This document shows, piece after piece, positions 61,750-64,000 of a stretch of DNA of 64,000 nucleotides (position 1 is the first letter of the stretch; the number at the start of each line of letters is the position of its first letter). The notes under the pieces are model-generated. The model had not been told where the DNA came from. It ran no database searches and was given only the letters and a program-made list of their open reading frames with translations. The stretch is taken from contig NZ_JAULBL010000002.1 in assembly GCF_030512175.1 (NCBI RefSeq), forward strand, positions 494,149-558,148, read 5' to 3'. The DNA is from Paeniglutamicibacter sulfureus (lineage in GTDB: Bacteria; Actinomycetota; Actinomycetes; Actinomycetales; Micrococcaceae). Both the position numbers and the translations under genes were made by a program.

Positions 61750-62649
61750 ATGACGGAGATATTGCGTCGCCACCACGATGCGTATCCAACACGAACAGGC
61801 AGCAATTACACGGTGCTTGATCGCCCGGGCCCGGTGGCCTGGGGAACCGCCGCCGATGGACCCATTGACGCGCAGACCCTGCAGGGTTTCGAGTCCAAGG
61901 GCTATCTGGCCATCGACCAGCTGGTGGACCCCGAGGAGTTGGAGGTTCTCCGGGTGGAACTGCGCCGGATGTCGGAAGACCCGTCGGTGAGGACCGACGA
62001 GCGGACCATCATCGAGGCGAAGTCCCAGGAGGTGCGCTCGATCTTCGACGTGCATCGGACCAGCGAGGTCTTCAAGAAGATCGCCAACGACCCCCGCGTT
62101 GTGGGCCGGGCCCGGCAGATCCTGGGCTCGGAGGTCTATATCCACCAGTCCCGGGTGAACTTCAAGCCTGGCTTCGAGGGCAAGGAATTTTCCTGGCACT
62201 CGGACTTCGAGACCTGGCACGCCGAGGACGGCATGCCGGACCCGCGGGCGGTGAGCATCTCGATCTCGCTGACCGACAACTACACGTTCAACGGGCCGTT
62301 GATGATCATGCCCGGCTCGCACAAGAAGTTCATTTCCTGCGGTGGCGAAACGCCGGAGGACAACTACAAGAAGTCCCTCATCATGCAGGGAGCAGGAACC
62401 CCTGACAAGGAGACGCTGACCCGGTTCGCCGATGAATACGGGATTGACGTGCTCGAGGGCAAGGCCGGCGGGGCAGTGATGTTCGATTCGAACTGCATGC
62501 ACGCCTCGAACGGCAACGTGAGCCCGTACCCGCGCTCGAACATCTTCATCGTGTTCAACAGCGTCAAAAACACGTTGGTCGAACCGTTCGGCGCGGACCA
62601 GCCGCGCCCGGACTACATCGGGGTCCGGGACTTCACCCCGGCCGGCTAG
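61750..62649 (+). CDS. ectD: ectoine 5-hydroxylase
   Basis: A 299-residue Fe(II)/2-oxoglutarate dioxygenase that turns ectoine into 5-hydroxyectoine. The family signature FSWHSDFETWHAEDGMP gives the His and Asp iron ligands (near residue 150); the distal His is in DSNCMHASNGN, and the oxoglutarate Arg is in SPYPRSNIF. GAGGAGGAACGGAC precedes ATG 61750. It overlaps the convergent glycosylase gene by 4 nt. Confidence 0.95.
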   Translation: MTEILRRHHDAYPTRTGSNYTVLDRPGPVAWGTAADGPIDAQTLQGFESKGYLAIDQLVDPEELEVLRVELRRMSEDPSVRTDERTIIEAKSQEVRSIFDVHRTSEVFKKIANDPRVVGRARQILGSEVYIHQSRVNFKPGFEGKEFSWHSDFETWHAEDGMPDPRAVSISISLTDNYTFNGPLMIMPGSHKKFISCGGETPEDNYKKSLIMQGAGTPDKETLTRFADEYGIDVLEGKAGGAVMFDSNCMHASNGNVSPYPRSNIFIVFNSVKNTLVEPFGADQPRPDYIGVRDFTPAG

Positions 62650-63101
62650 CTCCGGCGTCCGGCTTCGGGCCGTTCCCAGGACTCGATGTCCCCGGGGACG
62701 GCCCCGAAGGCGGGATGCAGCCGGGGCGGATCATCCGCTGCCAACAGGGCCTCGCGATCCGGATCGCGCATCGCCAGCTTGCCCAGCAGGTGCTCGCGCT
62801 CGTAGCCGACCTGACCGGCGGTGACCGTCAGCAGGCGGATCGGGCCGCGGGCAGGCGGGCGCAAAACCAATGCCCGGTTGAAGTTATAGCCGCGCGCATC
62901 TGCCTCCAGGGCGATGCCCTCGAGGTAGTTTCCGACCGCGGCGAGTGGATCTTCCGTGGCCCGGAAACGCTGTAATTGCGGGTGGTTCCGGTAGCCCGTG
63001 GTCTTTCCGTCCAACACCTTTTGCGCCAACAGGGTTTCCCGCCAGCAGGCGAGCAGGCCCTTAGTGTCCAGGTATTGGGGGTGCAGGCTCCATAGGCGCA
63101 T
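62646..63101 (-). CDS. pyrimidine-dimer DNA glycosylase/endonuclease V family protein
   Basis: A 151-residue protein with the family opening MRLWSLHPQYLDTKGLLACWRETLLAQ and KTTGYRNHPQLQRF, as in T4 endonuclease V-like UV repair enzymes. It would cut the glycosyl bond at cyclobutane pyrimidine dimers. It is expressed from a leaderless-type promoter. Confidence 0.85.
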   Translation of the reverse strand: MRLWSLHPQYLDTKGLLACWRETLLAQKVLDGKTTGYRNHPQLQRFRATEDPLAAVGNYLEGIALEADARGYNFNRALVLRPPARGPIRLLTVTAGQVGYEREHLLGKLAMRDPDREALLAADDPPRLHPAFGAVPGDIESWERPEAGRRS

Positions 63102-63107
63102 CCACCC

Positions 63108-63113
63108 ATCCTA
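63108..63113 (-). promoter_or_regulatory. -10 element TAGGAT of a leaderless gene
   Basis: On the minus strand TAGGAT lies 6 nt before ATG 63101, without a ribosome site. Confidence 0.6.
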
Positions 63114-63192
63114 GCGATGCGCCGGAAACACCGGGTCGCCAGGTGCCGTAAACAACAGCGGACTTTCCGCGCGGCTCTGGTGCAATGGTGGG

Positions 63193-63639
63193 ATGAATGA
63201 AGAAACCTCACGCGAAAATGCAGGCCAGGGAACAGGTGAGCCCTTCGAACTCTCCTTGCAGCTGCGCTGGTCGGACATGGACGCACTGGGGCACGTTAAC
63301 AACGCGCGAATCGTGACGCTCATGGAAGAGGCACGGCTGCGTTGGTCACGACCCGATGCGCACACCGGGCGGTTCGAATTCGGTTTGGTCGTGGCCTCGC
63401 TGCAGGTGGACTACCTCCGCCCGGTTCTCTATCGGCCGGAGATCCGCATTCGGGTCGGGGTGGTGCGCATCGGCACCAAGTCTTTCACTGTGCGCCACTC
63501 CGGTTATATGGACGGCCAGCCGGTGTTTGACGGGACCACGGTGATGGTTCCACTAGCCGAGGACGGGGTGTCATCGCGAGCGCTGAGCAAGCCGGAGCGC
63601 GGCTGGCTTGAGAGTTCGCTGATCCAGGCCCGGACCTGA
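63193..63639 (+). CDS. acyl-CoA thioesterase (4HBT hotdog fold)
   Basis: A 148-residue hotdog-fold protein of the 4-hydroxybenzoyl-CoA thioesterase group: RWSDMDALGHVNNARIVTLMEEARLRW holds the catalytic-type Asp, followed by VVASLQVDYLRPVLYRPEI. It hydrolyses acyl-CoA esters in the cytoplasm; substrate unknown. TGCAAT 6 nt upstream of the ATG could be a weak leaderless -10. Confidence 0.85.
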   Translation: MNEETSRENAGQGTGEPFELSLQLRWSDMDALGHVNNARIVTLMEEARLRWSRPDAHTGRFEFGLVVASLQVDYLRPVLYRPEIRIRVGVVRIGTKSFTVRHSGYMDGQPVFDGTTVMVPLAEDGVSSRALSKPERGWLESSLIQART

Positions 63640-63786
63640 TTTTCCGCACCGAAGGTTTACCGTAGCGGATCTCTTGCGCCAGAAGATCTCGGGTTCGGTG
63701 AAGACGCTTGGGCGATATCCTCTCCACGCCCTCGGATTCCGATCTCAAGCATTTTCGTTCGGCGGTACCCGGTGGAGAATTGACCC

Positions 63787-64000
63787 ATGCTTAAGGCATC
63801 CAACAGCTACCTCTGGGCTCTCGTCGTTGCCCTGTATTTTCTGGAGTACGGGGTATGGCAGCTTGCCACTGATGAATTCGGGGCCGGGGTCATTTTCACG
63901 GTGATGGCGCTCGTATGGGTTGCGCTTGCCAGAGTGCAGTATCGCAAAACTCGCGAGAAAAAGCCGAAAATGAATCCGGCGGACCGCAGGTCGGATCGAT
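63787..64000 (+). CDS. small membrane protein, 3' end outside the window
   Basis: At least 71 residues: two hydrophobic helices (YLWALVVALYFLEYGVWQL and GAGVIFTVMALVWVALARV) and a basic C-terminal tail (YRKTREKKPKMNPADRR). The frame is open at the right edge. No family recognised. Confidence 0.65.
   Translation, partial: MLKASNSYLWALVVALYFLEYGVWQLATDEFGAGVIFTVMALVWVALARVQYRKTREKKPKMNPADRRSDR

Noticed and set aside
1-64000. Genomic island or prophage
   Set aside because: No integrase, transposase, tRNA or attachment repeats are seen, and composition appears even by eye; a GC profile would be needed to exclude transfer of the iac region.

Overview
The window is high-GC DNA with densely packed genes, GTG and TTG starts, CGNR, DUF222-HNH and CsoR families, and many leaderless promoters. 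This points to an actinobacterium, most likely a soil or plant-associated member of the Micrococcaceae (Arthrobacter/Paeniglutamicibacter type). That placement is an inference from gene content. I saw no rRNA, tRNA, CRISPR array, transposase or phage gene.

Region 1 (1-2162): the 5' part of a DHA2-type MFS exporter with palindromic operator-like sites in front of it, then a weakly coding stretch with one possible small gene. Region 2 (2163-16749) is the highlight: a full complement of genes matching the indole-3-acetic acid (auxin) catabolic set iacABCDEFGHI. It is arranged as two minus-strand operons: iacA-B-I-C-D-E-F followed by a NitT/TauT-type ABC importer, and iacG-H followed by an MFS permease. 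Each operon is divergent from one half of a FixL/FixJ-like two-component system: a soluble double-PAS histidine kinase beside iacA and a LuxR-type response regulator beside iacG. Region 3 (16996-19784): an M20D amidohydrolase, the family that contains IAA-amino-acid conjugate hydrolases, with an MFS exporter downstream; together with the iac genes it may form an auxin-scavenging unit.

Region 4 (19995-27541): prephenate dehydratase, an RraA-like protein, an asparagine/aspartate utilisation operon (FadR-type regulator, asparaginase, aspartate ammonia-lyase, asparagine permease) and a peroxiredoxin. Region 5 (27844-37121): a heterodimeric ABC exporter with one degenerate ATP site, an acyltransferase-3/SGNH protein, a pentapeptide-repeat protein, a CPBP protease, an MFS transporter and a 27-residue membrane protein with its own terminator. 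Region 6 (37198-46419): a small winged-helix regulator with a membrane partner behind a double palindromic operator, a MATE exporter, a GntR-controlled MHS permease plus FMN-dependent hydroxyacid oxidase, small membrane proteins, a CGNR regulator and an EamA transporter.

Region 7 (46516-51694): a CsoR-CopZ-CopA copper efflux unit with two CsoR-like operators, an ATP-grasp ligase, a 55-residue zinc-ribbon-like protein and a VOC protein. Region 8 (51964-58612): a GAF-domain regulator, a DUF222/HNH protein, and an aldehyde dehydrogenase, zinc alcohol dehydrogenase and DUF779 gene set. Region 9 (59142-64000): the ectABCD compatible-solute operon with three hairpins ahead of ectD, a pyrimidine-dimer glycosylase, a thioesterase and the start of a small membrane protein.

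At least eight genes have a TAnnnT -10 element 6-7 nt before the start codon and no ribosome binding site. Leaderless transcription therefore looks common here and decides several start choices.
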